Assembly: GCF_002871935.1 (NCBI RefSeq)
Contig: NZ_PNHQ01000008.1
Span: 1-64,000, forward strand
DNA length: 64,000 bases
DNA from: Aerococcus viridans
GTDB lineage: Bacteria; Bacillota; Bacilli; Lactobacillales; Aerococcaceae
Reading direction: 5' to 3'
The notes beneath the pieces are model-generated. The model made no database searches, had not been told where the DNA came from, and saw only the letters and a program-made list of their open reading frames with translations. Position numbers and translations under genes: made by a program. Below are positions 1-9,082 of this stretch, in pieces (the first letter of the stretch is position 1; each line of letters opens with the position of its first letter).

Positions 1-149
1 TCTCCTATCTATTAGTTGTCGTTAACTTAATGATAATGGAATCCTCGTTTTTTGCGAAAAAAATTGGACCAATGACTTTTTTAGTCATCAGTCCTATATA
101 TTGTAGAGCCAAGATAATCTTCATGACTTAGTCTTTGTCCTACACGTTA
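1..149. other. Intergenic sequence at window edge
   Basis: No gene or convincing regulatory element is visible here. It follows the 3' end of the O-methyltransferase gene, which is read on the minus strand. A transcript from that gene would run into this segment, but I see no strong hairpin followed by a T run. Confidence 0.4.
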
Positions 150-884
150 CTAGAAATTTTTCTCAAGTAAATATGAAAAATCTGTTTCATCAATCTTCTC
201 TACCAGTAATACACCATCCCCTAATGGTAAGACAGAAGTCTTCAGATTAGGATGTCCCACAATTTCCTCTAATAACAAATTCAATTTTTTATGGATTTTT
301 CGCACACGTTTACGAATCGTATCCAACTCATTAAAGACAGTTCCCCCCTGGAATATATCATCAATCATCAAAATACCACCTACTTCAAGGCGATCCATGA
401 TCAATGGAAAGAAATCAAAGTATTTTGCTTTTGCTGAGTCTAACAGTGCAAAATCATATGTATCTGTTAAAGAAGGTAATACATCTTTCGCATCGCCCTC
501 ATGAATCGTCACTCGATCCGCTACACCTAATTTCTTAAAGTTTAGCTTGGCCGCTTCTATCATTTTATCATAACGATCAATAGTATCTAATGTCCGCTCT
601 GGATGACCGTAAACCATTAATGATCCCGAGAAACCAATCGCCATACCAATTTCTAAAATTTTCTTTGGTTGTTTGATACTTAATAGAAAGTCTAAAAATA
701 CAGCAGTTTCGTGTGGGATAACAGGAACCCGATTTTCATGAGCATAATCTTCTAAAGCCTTTAATGGTGCTGGAAATTCACTTTGTCTGGTACGCATAAA
801 ATTTAATACGCCCGCTTCTACAACTGGTCTGTCCATCATTTCATTTTGAATAACTTTTTCTTTTGTGTTATTTGTTTCTGTCAT
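150..884 (-). CDS. SAM-dependent O-methyltransferase, class I (YrrM/TrmR-like)
   Basis: The 244-residue protein has the Rossmann-type SAM-binding fold of the caffeoyl-CoA O-methyltransferase family. Motif I is LEIGMAIGFSG near residues 77-87, the acidic strand LLDSAKAKY lies near 148-156, and GGILMIDDI near 168-176 resembles the metal-binding D-D pair of the family. Members methylate small hydroxylated molecules or, for TrmR, 5-hydroxyuridine at tRNA position 34. I cannot tell which applies here. The start is supported by AAAGGAG eight bases upstream. It lies 50 bases after the CNNM-like gene, from which it is separated by a terminator. Confidence 0.8.
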   Translation of the reverse strand: MTETNNTKEKVIQNEMMDRPVVEAGVLNFMRTRQSEFPAPLKALEDYAHENRVPVIPHETAVFLDFLLSIKQPKKILEIGMAIGFSGSLMVYGHPERTLDTIDRYDKMIEAAKLNFKKLGVADRVTIHEGDAKDVLPSLTDTYDFALLDSAKAKYFDFFPLIMDRLEVGGILMIDDIFQGGTVFNELDTIRKRVRKIHKKLNLLLEEIVGHPNLKTSVLPLGDGVLLVEKIDETDFSYLLEKNF

Positions 885-901
885 ATTTACTCCTTTAGTT
901 G

Positions 902-934
902 AAAAAAGTCCGGAAAAATTCCGAACTTCAAAGT
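902..934 (-). terminator. Intrinsic terminator after CNNM/CorC-type gene
   Basis: On the minus strand the arms AAGTTCGGAA and TTCCGGACTT form a hairpin with a short T-rich loop, followed by a run of T. It begins just after the stop codon of the gene at 936-2285. Confidence 0.75.
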
Positions 935-935
935 G

Positions 936-2285
936 CTATTTATTTTCTTCTTCGACTACTCCATCTTCTGTTAATTCATCAGCTTCCATTCTTTTAACTT
1001 GAATACCACGGATTCTACCATTCTCAACAGCAGTAGTCATTAGCTTATAATTTTCTATTCGAATAACTTCCTCTGCTCGGTCTTCAGGAAAATATCCTAA
1101 AATTTCAATCATATAACCTGCGATGGTATCTGATTCATCAGATTCTACCCCTGTTTTAAATAACTGGTTAAATTTATCAATCGGCATAATACCATTGATA
1201 ATATAGGTTGTATCGTTAATACGTTTATAAAGATGGGAAATTTCATCGTACTCATCTTCGATATCCCCGACAATCTCTTCGATCAAATCTTCAAGCGTTA
1301 CTAACCCTACCACACCATTATATTCATCTTTGATGATCGCTAAATGTTGATGATTTTTCTTAAAATCGAACAATAAATCATCTATAAAACTTGTTTCAGG
1401 TGCAAAAAATGCTGGTTTAACAACGTTATTTATTTCAATATTTTCGAAACCAACTTTGCGTGCTTCACGCAAAATATCCTTTGTATGAATAATTCCTATA
1501 ATATCATCTTTATCATCTCTAAACACTGGTACCCGTGAATACTGCGAGCTTAATATGTCGTTTACGATTTCTTGACTATCATCTTCAATATCCACCATAA
1601 ATGTATCTGTACGAGGTGTCATCACTTCTCTAGCTAATTTAGTATCTAAAGATAATACACCTTGCATCATTTGAAACTCGTCACTATCAATAACCCCTTC
1701 ACGACGTGAGGAATTAATAATTCCTTGAATTTCTTCGCGTGTAAATTGTTGACTATCCGCAGAAAATTCGAGTGGTGTGATCTTCTTCAGTATATTTGTT
1801 GATGCTGTCAGTAACCAGACAAACGGTTTGAAGAAAGTTTTTAACATGGAAATAATGCCTGCTGACTGTCTAGCATATGATTCAGGTACTTGTAAGGCTA
1901 ATTGTTTCGGATATAACTCACCTAATACTAATGTAAAGTATGACAAAATTAATGTTACTGTTGCAGTAGCAATCGTTTCCCCTGCAGGGATATCAGTTAA
2001 GTAAGGTAGTAAATACGAAACGAAGGTAGTGGATGCTGATGCAGATGAGAAGAAACCTGCAAAAGTAATCCCTACTTGAATAGTGGATAAGAAATCATCA
2101 GAATTTTCAAGAAGTTTTAATACCTTCTGAGATTTAATATCTCCTTCTTCCGCCATAGTTTCTAGTTTTGAATGGTTCACGGAAACAAATGCCATTTCAG
2201 CCCCTGCTAAAAAAGCATTCACCAATGTTAAAATAATAATTAATAGTATCTGTCCACCTACGTTTGAGGCCCCAGGATCTCCCAT
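936..2285 (-). CDS. CNNM/CorC-type membrane protein (hemolysin C family, CBS pair)
   Basis: The N-terminal third is a DUF21/CNNM membrane region with about four hydrophobic segments. It is followed by a CBS pair beginning at VMTPRTD near residue 221 and ending at GDIEDEYD, then a C-terminal CorC_HlyC domain. Characterised relatives export or take up magnesium or other divalent cations; the 'hemolysin' name is historical. The open frame extends upstream to 2342, but I place the start at ATG 2283-2285 because AAGGAGAG lies about eight bases before it and the upstream residues are not family-like. Length is 449 residues, usual for the family. Confidence 0.85.
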   Translation of the reverse strand: MGDPGASNVGGQILLIIILTLVNAFLAGAEMAFVSVNHSKLETMAEEGDIKSQKVLKLLENSDDFLSTIQVGITFAGFFSSASASTTFVSYLLPYLTDIPAGETIATATVTLILSYFTLVLGELYPKQLALQVPESYARQSAGIISMLKTFFKPFVWLLTASTNILKKITPLEFSADSQQFTREEIQGIINSSRREGVIDSDEFQMMQGVLSLDTKLAREVMTPRTDTFMVDIEDDSQEIVNDILSSQYSRVPVFRDDKDDIIGIIHTKDILREARKVGFENIEINNVVKPAFFAPETSFIDDLLFDFKKNHQHLAIIKDEYNGVVGLVTLEDLIEEIVGDIEDEYDEISHLYKRINDTTYIINGIMPIDKFNQLFKTGVESDESDTIAGYMIEILGYFPEDRAEEVIRIENYKLMTTAVENGRIRGIQVKRMEADELTEDGVVEEENK

Positions 2286-2507
2286 AATATCGAATTCTCT
2301 CCTTCTTATATACAAGTATAATAAGCTAATTTTAGTATACAACCATAGGGTTTAAAAGGCAAGATTTGCCTTATAAGTATTACTAAAAATTGGTGTATTC
2401 ATCGACTCTTTATAGTTTTTTTTTTGATAAAAATTTTAATTGGCCAGCTCTTCTTATTCAGCTTTTTACTAGTAAATTCATGAAGTAAGCGAATTTGTTC
2501 AGATGAC

Positions 2508-2538
2508 TAAAAAGACCTCGCACGCATACGAGGTCTTA
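2508..2538 (-). terminator. Intrinsic terminator after glycoside hydrolase 3 gene
   Basis: The stem AAGACCTCG / CGAGGTCTT has a 7-base loop and is followed by TTTT on the minus strand, directly downstream of the family 3 glycosidase gene. Confidence 0.85.
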
Positions 2539-2560
2539 AACATTTTAAAGAATCGTTTGA

Positions 2561-4378
2561 TTATTTAGTTTTAGCTGGGTTGATACGATTAGCATATACG
2601 TCAGCTGAAGAATAACGTGTATCTTCAAAGCCTGTAAACGAATCAACTGGGTCAACGCCTTTGAATGCTTCAGGTCCTTGAGCTAATTTGTCGACTAAGA
2701 TTTCAATATTGAATTCTTTATCGTCGTAAGCGTTGATGTAAGTTTGTACTTGAGGCACATCTGCCAATGCAAATGGATGATTCACTGATACATAAATTGT
2801 AGGAATTTCGTTTACGTAGAATGGAATATCCGGTGTACCTTTAGATGCTGGCCATGCAACACGTTGTACCGTACCTGCAGCAATCTTAGCCAAGTTGATC
2901 ACTAGATCATATTGGTCTGTTAATTGAGCAATTGGTTGTTTTTGAGCATAAACGTTTGCAATCGCTGCTGCACGTTCAGCTTCAGGTAACTTCATAATAC
3001 GCTCTTCTGTTGATTCCCAAATCGTTACGTTAAAGCCACGTTCTTCCATTTTAGCTTTCATAATATCTACTGGAGACTCTTTAGAAGCAATCATCGCACC
3101 GAATCCGCCTTTAACACCTTCGTTAAGTACTAATAACACAGACTTATAGCGTTCAGGAGTTACTGGGAATATATCTGGTTGTTCATTTTTAACTAAAGTA
3201 ATCGCTTGGTCTGCAACTTCACGAGCCATTTCTTTGTGTTCGTCTGTACCAATCTTAGCTAAGGCTTCTTCTTTAGGTGCTAAGATTTGAGTACGATCAA
3301 CTTTGTGTAAGCCTAATTTAGCACGTAAACCTAATGTACGAGAAATTGCATCATTTAGGCGTTCATCGGTGATTGTACCATTTTCATAACCAGCTTTCAT
3401 CCATGCAAAGTCTTCATCTGGATCGTTGAAGAATAAGAACATATCACAACCAGCTGCAATAGCAGTAGGTAATGCATCTTCACGTTTTAGCGCACTTGTG
3501 AATGCAACCATGTGTGAAGCATCCGTAATTACTGCACCATTAAAGTCTAACTCACCTTTTAATAAGTCAGTTAATAACTCACGTGATAATGTAGCTGGTA
3601 AATTTTTCTCAGATAATGAAGCTGATGGATTTACTTTTTCTACATATGAAGGTAAACCGATGTGTCCAGCCATGATTGCCGGTAAACCTGCGTCGATTAA
3701 TCCTTTATAAACTTTACCATATGATGCAAACCATTCTTCTAGTGTTGAGTGGTTTGTTGCAAATGATAAATGGTGGTCACGTTCGTCGTTACCATCACCA
3801 GGGAAGTGTTTCGCAGTCGCAAGGATACCTGCTTCTGAGATACCTTTTAAGTATGCTAATGAGTTTTCTAAAACTTTTTCTGTGTCGTTTGACCAAGTAC
3901 GTACTGAGATAATTGGGTTTCTCCAGTTTTCACTAATATCTACGATTGGTGCAAATGACATGTTACATCCGATTGCAGCAGCTTCAACACCAGCAATACG
4001 CCCCATTTCATAAGCGTATTTAGAGTCATTAGTAGCCGCAATTTTCACTTCATGACCGATATAAGTCCCGTCATTAGCGGCACCATCACCACCAGCTTCA
4101 GTGTTCGCTGCAATTAATACCGGATACTTAGAGTGGCCTTGCAATACTTTATTTTGTTCGTAAACAGTATCTGCGTTAGATTTGTTGTAACGAACCCCTG
4201 AAATGTGGTAAGTATCTAATACATCTTTTAAATATTCAGGTTCAGTACTCGCACCCATATTGAAGAATAATTGTCCAATTTTTTCGTCAATTGTCATATT
4301 AGCGATTGTATCTTCAACCCATTTGACAGCTTCTGCATCTAAATTATAGGGTTGTTTTGTTAAATCAACTTTAGCCAT
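2561..4378 (-). CDS. Glycoside hydrolase family 3 protein (beta-N-acetylhexosaminidase-like)
   Basis: The 605-residue protein has an N-terminal GH3 TIM barrel with the NagZ-type signature KHFPGDGNDERDHH (residues 190-203) and the probable nucleophile Asp in VITDASHM (near 286). A C-terminal alpha/beta domain follows from about residue 390. There is no signal peptide, so it acts in the cytoplasm, probably on muropeptide-derived or dietary beta-GlcNAc sugars. NagZ itself is usually shorter; the two-domain form is common in Firmicutes. The start has AAAGGGG upstream. Two cre sites in its leader suggest carbon catabolite control. The exact substrate is not determined. Confidence 0.8.
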   Translation of the reverse strand: MAKVDLTKQPYNLDAEAVKWVEDTIANMTIDEKIGQLFFNMGASTEPEYLKDVLDTYHISGVRYNKSNADTVYEQNKVLQGHSKYPVLIAANTEAGGDGAANDGTYIGHEVKIAATNDSKYAYEMGRIAGVEAAAIGCNMSFAPIVDISENWRNPIISVRTWSNDTEKVLENSLAYLKGISEAGILATAKHFPGDGNDERDHHLSFATNHSTLEEWFASYGKVYKGLIDAGLPAIMAGHIGLPSYVEKVNPSASLSEKNLPATLSRELLTDLLKGELDFNGAVITDASHMVAFTSALKREDALPTAIAAGCDMFLFFNDPDEDFAWMKAGYENGTITDERLNDAISRTLGLRAKLGLHKVDRTQILAPKEEALAKIGTDEHKEMAREVADQAITLVKNEQPDIFPVTPERYKSVLLVLNEGVKGGFGAMIASKESPVDIMKAKMEERGFNVTIWESTEERIMKLPEAERAAAIANVYAQKQPIAQLTDQYDLVINLAKIAAGTVQRVAWPASKGTPDIPFYVNEIPTIYVSVNHPFALADVPQVQTYINAYDDKEFNIEILVDKLAQGPEAFKGVDPVDSFTGFEDTRYSSADVYANRINPAKTK

Positions 4379-4402
4379 GTGAAATATTCCCCTTTCAAAT
4401 GA

Positions 4403-4437
4403 AGTAAACGCTTACTTAACACTTATAAACGCTTACA
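4403..4437 (-). promoter_or_regulatory. Tandem cre (CcpA) sites upstream of the GH3 gene
   Basis: Positions 4403-4416 (AGTAAACGCTTACT) and 4424-4437 (TATAAACGCTTACA) each match the cre consensus TGWAARCGYTWNCW at 13 of 14 positions. Their starts are 21 bases apart, two helical turns, so both would face the same side of the DNA. They lie just downstream of the putative promoter at 4457-4484, in the 5' leader. That position fits repression by roadblock or promoter interference when glucose is present. Confidence 0.8.
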
Positions 4438-4456
4438 AATATTTATCAACAAAAAC

Positions 4457-4484
4457 ATTATAGCAATAATTTCAATAAATGTAA
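4457..4484 (-). promoter_or_regulatory. Putative sigma-A promoter of the GH3 gene
   Basis: On the minus strand TTACAT and TATAAT are separated by 16 bases. Transcription would begin near 4450, which puts the cre pair at about +13 to +47. Confidence 0.55.
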
Positions 4485-4628
4485 CCCCTTTTATCGTTTT
4501 TTGTTTATTTTATTTAATATTTTTAGCATTTTTTGCAATGTTTTAACCTTATTATAATCTTTAGCATGATTTTGTCATTTTTATGATATAATAAGTTATG
4601 AATACAATGAAAGAGCGAGGTCATACAT

Positions 4629-5276
4629 ATGAACATCCGCGAATTAAGTATTAAGCGTGAGGACGTTAAATATGTCACCGAGGCGAATACTTTACAAGAA
4701 GCTTTAGACATTATGAAAGAAAATAATTTTCGGTCCTTACCCATCTTAAGTCAGTCCGGAACGATGTATCGCGGAAACATTTATCGACAACACATTTATA
4801 AACGACTATTAAATGGTGAGTCTTTAGATGTATCGGTTACCCATCACCTAAAAAATGCGACAAAATACATCTATACCAATTCAACCCTTTTTCAAACAAT
4901 TTTTGCTATTCGAGACCTACCTTATATTAGTGTCTTGAATGAAGACCATACCTTTTATGGCATCCTAACCCACCGAGCGTTTGAACGTGGTTTATTCAAG
5001 GCATGGTCACTGGATGAAGATGGTTTTGTTTTAACTATTGAAGCAAACCAGGAAGATCAAGGTGCACTAGCAGTAATATCACGAATTATCGGTCGTTTTG
5101 CATCTATCAATACGGTTGTTACAACCGTTGATCCTAAAACTGATCTATCCAACATCATTATTTCATTAAAAGGTGACTGTTCTCACCAATCACTTGAGAA
5201 AATTATTACAAGGATTGAACGAAAGAACTACAAGATCCTTTCAGTAGGTAATACAAAATCGATTGCCTTAAGTTAA
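4629..5276 (+). CDS. cbpA: CBS-ACT domain protein, CbpA-type c-di-AMP-binding candidate
   Basis: The 215-residue protein carries an N-terminal CBS pair (residues about 1-120) and a C-terminal ACT-like domain (about 135-205, beginning VLTIEANQEDQGALAVISRII). This CBS-plus-ACT architecture is that of Listeria CbpA, found as a cyclic di-AMP-binding protein; the ligand here is inferred from architecture only. The start is ATG at 4629 with a GAGCGAGG-type site upstream. It is divergent from the GH3 gene and convergent with the hydrolase gene at 5350, sharing a terminator with it. Confidence 0.7.
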   Translation: MNIRELSIKREDVKYVTEANTLQEALDIMKENNFRSLPILSQSGTMYRGNIYRQHIYKRLLNGESLDVSVTHHLKNATKYIYTNSTLFQTIFAIRDLPYISVLNEDHTFYGILTHRAFERGLFKAWSLDEDGFVLTIEANQEDQGALAVISRIIGRFASINTVVTTVDPKTDLSNIIISLKGDCSHQSLEKIITRIERKNYKILSVGNTKSIALS

Positions 5277-5290
5277 ATAGGAATATACAA

Positions 5291-5345
5291 AAAAAGCCTA
5301 GCCCTTTGACTGTTGTTAAGCAGTCATTGGACTAGGTTTTAATTT
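5291..5345. terminator. Bidirectional terminator between convergent genes
   Basis: A long hairpin has outer arms AAAGCCTAG / CTAGGTTTT and inner arms GACTG / CAGTC, with A and T runs on either side. It can end the cbpA-like transcript on the plus strand and the hydrolase transcript on the minus strand. Confidence 0.8.
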
Positions 5346-5349
5346 ACTT

Positions 5350-5949
5350 TTATGTTTGCAAAAATGCATTGGTCGCTTTTTCCTGGCCAATTGTAGTAAT
5401 CTCACCATGTCCCGGAAGAACTTGCGTTTCATCCGGTAGGGTTAATAAATGCCGCTTGATACCAGTAATTAATGTGTCTTGGTCACCGTGGGCCAAATCA
5501 GTTCGACCAATGGTACCCTTAAATAAAGTATCCCCAGCAATGACAAATCCGTCCTCGGCAAAAATATAAACTACGGAACCTGGGGAATGCCCCGGTACGT
5601 GGGCAGTTTTAAAAGTGAAGCCAGCCACAGAGTGTTCACCCATTTTGTCCCAATAATGGGTACGGGTTTTAGGAATACGGGTTTGCTTGTCTTTCAACCA
5701 GTCGGCTTCGATGATATGCTGCCATACGTCGATATTATACCGCTCGCGAATCGCTTCTACGGCACCGATGTGGTCGAAATGGGCATGCGTCAATAGGATA
5801 GCTACTGGATGTAACTGGTTGTCAACGATAAATTTTTCAATTGTATCTGCTTGATCACCGGGATCAATAATCAGCGTATCCTTGTTGTCTTTAACAATAA
5901 AGTAAGGATGTTCTTGGATAGGTCCAACTGTTAATTGATATACATGCAT
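5350..5949 (-). CDS. MBL-fold metallo-hydrolase (glyoxalase II-like)
   Basis: The 199-residue protein shows the metal-binding signature THAHFDHIG (residues 54-62), a later His in HVPGHSPG, the bridging Asp in AGDTLF and the final His in LPGHGE. This is the small YqgX/GloB-like branch of the metallo-beta-lactamase fold. Possible roles are glyoxalase II-type thioester hydrolysis or a related esterase; the substrate cannot be read from sequence. It follows queT on the same strand at 86 bases. Confidence 0.8.
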   Translation of the reverse strand: MHVYQLTVGPIQEHPYFIVKDNKDTLIIDPGDQADTIEKFIVDNQLHPVAILLTHAHFDHIGAVEAIRERYNIDVWQHIIEADWLKDKQTRIPKTRTHYWDKMGEHSVAGFTFKTAHVPGHSPGSVVYIFAEDGFVIAGDTLFKGTIGRTDLAHGDQDTLITGIKRHLLTLPDETQVLPGHGEITTIGQEKATNAFLQT

Positions 5950-6035
5950 GTGCGTTATCCCTCCACCTTTATTAGACGGTTATCATATATCTTTTCCCGC
6001 ATATTTTAGCAATCATGAACTAAAAGAACAAGGCA

Positions 6036-6530
6036 TTATCCTTCCATCAACTTGTGGAAATTTAAGCGCTTGTCTAGGTAATAGAACAATGGGGCAGTAA
6101 TACCCATAATGATGATTTCACTTAGGAAAGTAGTCAAGTAAGTGAACCAGAATGGGAGATGAATCACCCAAAATAATTCGAAAGCTATAATGAAGATCAT
6201 CACTGAGAATACGAGACTAATGATGACCATACGTTGCTTAGTATCTTTCGCAAAGCGGAATAGGTACTCTGCCACTAAGAATGATAATAAGGTATGTAGT
6301 GTACCAAATACGATATCATAAATCCCTAGACTCGCTGAAAATAGTAAGTTAGAAAGAAATACGCCAATGACAACTCCCCATTTATAGTCTTTATGGAAAA
6401 CAGCTAAGTGGTTTAAGCCTTCCGATATGCGGAATTGGATGGCACCAAATCCCAAAGGCTGGACAAAATACATCAAGACAATATAAACAGCTGTAATCAT
6501 GGCTGAATTCACCAATTTTTTCGTTTTCAT
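6036..6530 (-). CDS. queT: QueT family transporter (ECF S component for queuosine precursor)
   Basis: The 164-residue protein has five or six membrane segments and the QueT signature region FGAIQFRISEGLNHLAVF near residues 29-46. QueT is a substrate-binding S component that works with a shared energy-coupling factor module, encoded elsewhere, to import preQ0/preQ1-type queuine precursors. The functional assignment is strengthened by a preQ1-I riboswitch immediately upstream that covers its ribosome binding site. Start ATG is at 6528-6530. Confidence 0.85.
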   Translation of the reverse strand: MKTKKLVNSAMITAVYIVLMYFVQPLGFGAIQFRISEGLNHLAVFHKDYKWGVVIGVFLSNLLFSASLGIYDIVFGTLHTLLSFLVAEYLFRFAKDTKQRMVIISLVFSVMIFIIAFELFWVIHLPFWFTYLTTFLSEIIIMGITAPLFYYLDKRLNFHKLMEG

Positions 6531-6537
6531 ATAAATG

Positions 6538-6575
6538 CCTCCTAGTTTTTTTTTGTTGGATGGTTGCGAACAACA
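6538..6575 (-). promoter_or_regulatory. preQ1-I riboswitch in the queT leader
   Basis: In RNA sense a 5-bp stem UGUUG/CAACA (6571-6575 with 6554-6558) encloses a C-containing loop UUCGCAACCAUC. It is followed by an A-rich tail ending ACUAGGAGG. This is the compact class I preQ1 architecture, in which loop C residues pair with the tail G residues. Because the tail contains the AGGAGG ribosome binding site of queT, ligand binding would block translation. The class is assigned by eye. Confidence 0.8.
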
Positions 6576-6581
6576 GTTATA

Positions 6582-6610
6582 AAAATACCGTAAAACAAAG
6601 GATAACTCAA
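6582..6610 (-). promoter_or_regulatory. Putative queT promoter
   Basis: TTGAGT and TATTTT are separated by 17 bases on the minus strand. A start about 7 bases downstream would fall just before the 5' arm of the preQ1 riboswitch, as expected for such a short aptamer. Confidence 0.5.
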
Positions 6611-6696
6611 GAAAAATATGATTTTAAAAAAAGTGTCTATTAAAGGAACAAAATGATTAAGCTGATATCGCAGTGTTATTAAATGTTCAGTTTAAA

Positions 6697-6736
6697 CCAA
6701 AAAAGCAGCGCTGACTTGATGGCAAGCACTGCTTTT
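6697..6736 (-). terminator. Intrinsic terminator after the UPF0316 gene
   Basis: The minus-strand stem AGCAGTGCT / AGCGCTGCT (one mismatch) is followed by six T. It lies just past the stop codon of the gene at 6744. Confidence 0.8.
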
Positions 6737-6743
6737 ATATTGG

Positions 6744-7415
6744 TTACTCTTCACTTGATGTTGGGTCCTTTGTTTCTTCGTTGACCGCTTCATCGAATAA
6801 GTAACCTGTTTCCTCTACATATGCCTCTTTTGATTCTACTTCTTCAACCACAATATTATCGGTTTGTTGGTCTTTCACTTTTGATCGTTTAATTAAACGT
6901 GGATTCACACGTTTAGACCAGAATCCACCATGGATATATTTGGCATCATAAGATAGGTAGAATGCTTTGGGATCAATTTCCTCGATTGTCCGGTGCAAAT
7001 ATACTTCATTTGATCTAGGCGTTAGAATCGTTAAGATCAACCGATCACCATCACGACCGTAACCCACTTGGATGGTAACACCATAACCACGTTCACGTAA
7101 AGCGCTAGCTAAGGTATGGTCATCATTTTGCACATAAACTTCGACAACTGAATAACCCAAGGCGAGTTTGTTTTCAATTATCATTCCACAATATATGCCA
7201 ACACCGAAACCTAAGGCATAAGCTATTAGGTAAATCGGATTAGATAAATATTGCATTACCATAGATAGTCCTAGAGTATAAATCGTCACCTCTATAACAG
7301 CTATTGCCGGCGCAATTTTTTGATAACCACGTATGGCTAATAGGGTTCGTATGGTATTCAACATGATATATATCAAGTTGATGAGAAGGATTTGCAGTAA
7401 TAAACCCCAATCCAT
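6744..7415 (-). CDS. UPF0316 membrane protein (DUF5698/DUF2179)
   Basis: The 223-residue protein has three N-terminal membrane segments (about residues 5-85) and then a soluble DUF2179-like domain (about 90-160). A charged C-terminal tail rich in Glu (VVEEVESKEAYVEETG...) follows. The family is widespread in Firmicutes with no firm function. It is 28 bases from the osmolyte transporter operon on the same strand and could be read through from it. Confidence 0.75.
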   Translation of the reverse strand: MDWGLLLQILLINLIYIMLNTIRTLLAIRGYQKIAPAIAVIEVTIYTLGLSMVMQYLSNPIYLIAYALGFGVGIYCGMIIENKLALGYSVVEVYVQNDDHTLASALRERGYGVTIQVGYGRDGDRLILTILTPRSNEVYLHRTIEEIDPKAFYLSYDAKYIHGGFWSKRVNPRLIKRSKVKDQQTDNIVVEEVESKEAYVEETGYLFDEAVNEETKDPTSSEE

Positions 7416-7442
7416 TAACTCATCCTTTCATTTGTTGCTAGA

Positions 7443-8108
7443 TTATTTGGTTGATGAAGGGTCTAATCGTTTTTCAATTATACCTAACAACCAGTCAGCT
7501 AGGATTGACATCAGTGAAATTGGGATAACAGCTGCGATGATAATAGAAGTACCATCTGAAGCATTTACACCACGTTGCAATACGTCACCAAGTCCACCGG
7601 CACCAACGAAAGTACCGATTGTAGAAATCCCGATACCTGTAATAAAGGCATTACGGATACCACCCATAATCACTGAAAGCGCTAGTGGCAATTCAACTTT
7701 ATAAATCACTTGCCAAGGGGTCATTCCCATCCCTTTACCAACATCTACCATTGTATCATCTACACTGATAACACCCGTATAAGTATTTCTCAGAATTGGT
7801 AAGATTGAATATAAGAAAATGGTAAATACAACCAAGTTAGGTCCTAGCCCCATCACCAACATTACTACGGATAGTAAAGCCAAGTTAGGTATTGTTTGGA
7901 TAATATTCGCTAACCCTAAAACAAAGGCTGATGTTTTACGCTTGTGTGCAATAAAGAAGCCTAACGGTACTGCCACAATGATCGCAAACACTACCCCGTA
8001 AGAAGTCATAAGTAGTTGGCGGAAGAATTGTGATAATAGATACATCCCATTTTGCTGGAAATAATACCCAATCTGTTCAAGTAAATTCAATTGTGTCACA
8101 TCTACCAT
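7443..8108 (-). CDS. opuCD: Glycine betaine/carnitine/choline-type ABC transporter permease (OpuCD-like)
   Basis: The 221-residue inner-membrane protein has about five or six segments and the permease EAA loop GMGMTPWQVIYKVELPLALSVIMGGIRNA. It is the fourth gene of an OpuC-type operon and its ATG overlaps the upstream stop codon by one base (TAATG), which indicates translational coupling. Together with the neighbouring permease it forms the channel for a compatible solute. The exact substrate (betaine, carnitine or choline) is inferred from family only. Confidence 0.85.
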   Translation of the reverse strand: MVDVTQLNLLEQIGYYFQQNGMYLLSQFFRQLLMTSYGVVFAIIVAVPLGFFIAHKRKTSAFVLGLANIIQTIPNLALLSVVMLVMGLGPNLVVFTIFLYSILPILRNTYTGVISVDDTMVDVGKGMGMTPWQVIYKVELPLALSVIMGGIRNAFITGIGISTIGTFVGAGGLGDVLQRGVNASDGTSIIIAAVIPISLMSILADWLLGIIEKRLDPSSTK

Positions 8109-9082
8109 TATTCTTCACCTCCTAATTGCGTTTTGGAAATAGGTTCCAAGTATGGTTCCTCATCTTCAAAATAGTTGTTCTCTTCTAAAAAGCGTTCTGC
8201 AACAATCTGAGGCTCTAATAAATACTGGTCACTTTGGAAGTTTAACTCTTGCATTGTTTCATTCGGTATTTTATTAGCCAATTTAGCAAAAATAGCATCC
8301 AATTCAGGATATTCTGCTCTAGCTTCATTGGTTACAACTGCCGCACCATCATAAGGTGGGAAAAGTCGTTTATCATCTTCAAGTACAACCAAGTCTTCAG
8401 AAATGATACGGCCATCAGTTGAATAACCTAAAACAACATCTACTTCACCAGAAGAAACTGCTGAATAAACCAACCCGATTGTCATTGGGTATAATTCTGG
8501 GAAATCAAAACCATAGATTTCTTTGAAAGCTTCATACCCATCACCTTCACGGTTTAACCAAGTATTATCTACCCCAACTGAAAATTCATCCGCATATTCT
8601 TCTAAGTCAGACACAGTCTCTAAGCCGTACGCTTCTGCATCTTCACGGCGAACCATGAAGGCATAAGTATTCGCAAAGCCATAACCTTGTTTGTACCAAT
8701 TCATATCAAATTGAGAATCGAATTCTGATACAACCGTATCTAAGGCAACTTCAGGATCTGTTTCAGCTTCCAAACCTAGTTCACCCGTTAGTGATGTCCC
8801 TGTATAGTTTACTGCTGATACATTGGCATCGCCTGTTTCAAGCGCTTGATGGTTCATTGTTGATGAACCTAAGTTAGGAATGATGTTCGTCGGTGCGTCA
8901 GTATAATGTTCCACCATCCCTTCAACAATGTAGCCTAAGATTTGTCGTTCAGTTGTTGATCCAGAAACAATGGAAATCCCATTTTCAGATGATCCTCCTA
9001 GTCCAGGTAATGAACAAGCTGTTAAAATAATTGTCGATAAGACAGCAACAATCGATGTCTTAAGATATTTCATTTTACGCAA
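8108..9082 (-). CDS. opuCC: Osmoprotectant ABC transporter substrate-binding lipoprotein (OpuCC-like)
   Basis: A lipoprotein signal with lipobox ILTAC (Cys in TACSLPG) is followed by a type II periplasmic-binding (OpuAC/QAT) domain of about 290 residues. The protein would capture the osmolyte outside the membrane. The open frame begins at ATG 9091, but that codon abuts AAGGAG. I favour TTG at 9080-9082, nine bases after AAGGAG and overlapping the upstream permease gene by eight bases. The next ATG at 9073 is 18 bases away from the site. Confidence 0.8.
   Translation of the reverse strand: MRKMKYLKTSIVAVLSTIILTACSLPGLGGSSENGISIVSGSTTERQILGYIVEGMVEHYTDAPTNIIPNLGSSTMNHQALETGDANVSAVNYTGTSLTGELGLEAETDPEVALDTVVSEFDSQFDMNWYKQGYGFANTYAFMVRREDAEAYGLETVSDLEEYADEFSVGVDNTWLNREGDGYEAFKEIYGFDFPELYPMTIGLVYSAVSSGEVDVVLGYSTDGRIISEDLVVLEDDKRLFPPYDGAAVVTNEARAEYPELDAIFAKLANKIPNETMQELNFQSDQYLLEPQIVAERFLEENNYFEDEEPYLEPISKTQLGGEE

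Noticed and set aside
1777..2004. Open frames opposite or inside real genes, such as this one and 10122-10553, 37326-37739 and 61908-62225
   Set aside because: They are shadow frames of conserved genes on the other strand, with no ribosome binding sites and no family similarity.
4523..4744. Minus-strand frame overlapping the start of the CBS-ACT gene
   Set aside because: It overlaps a well-supported gene and its promoter, has no ribosome binding site and low-complexity content.
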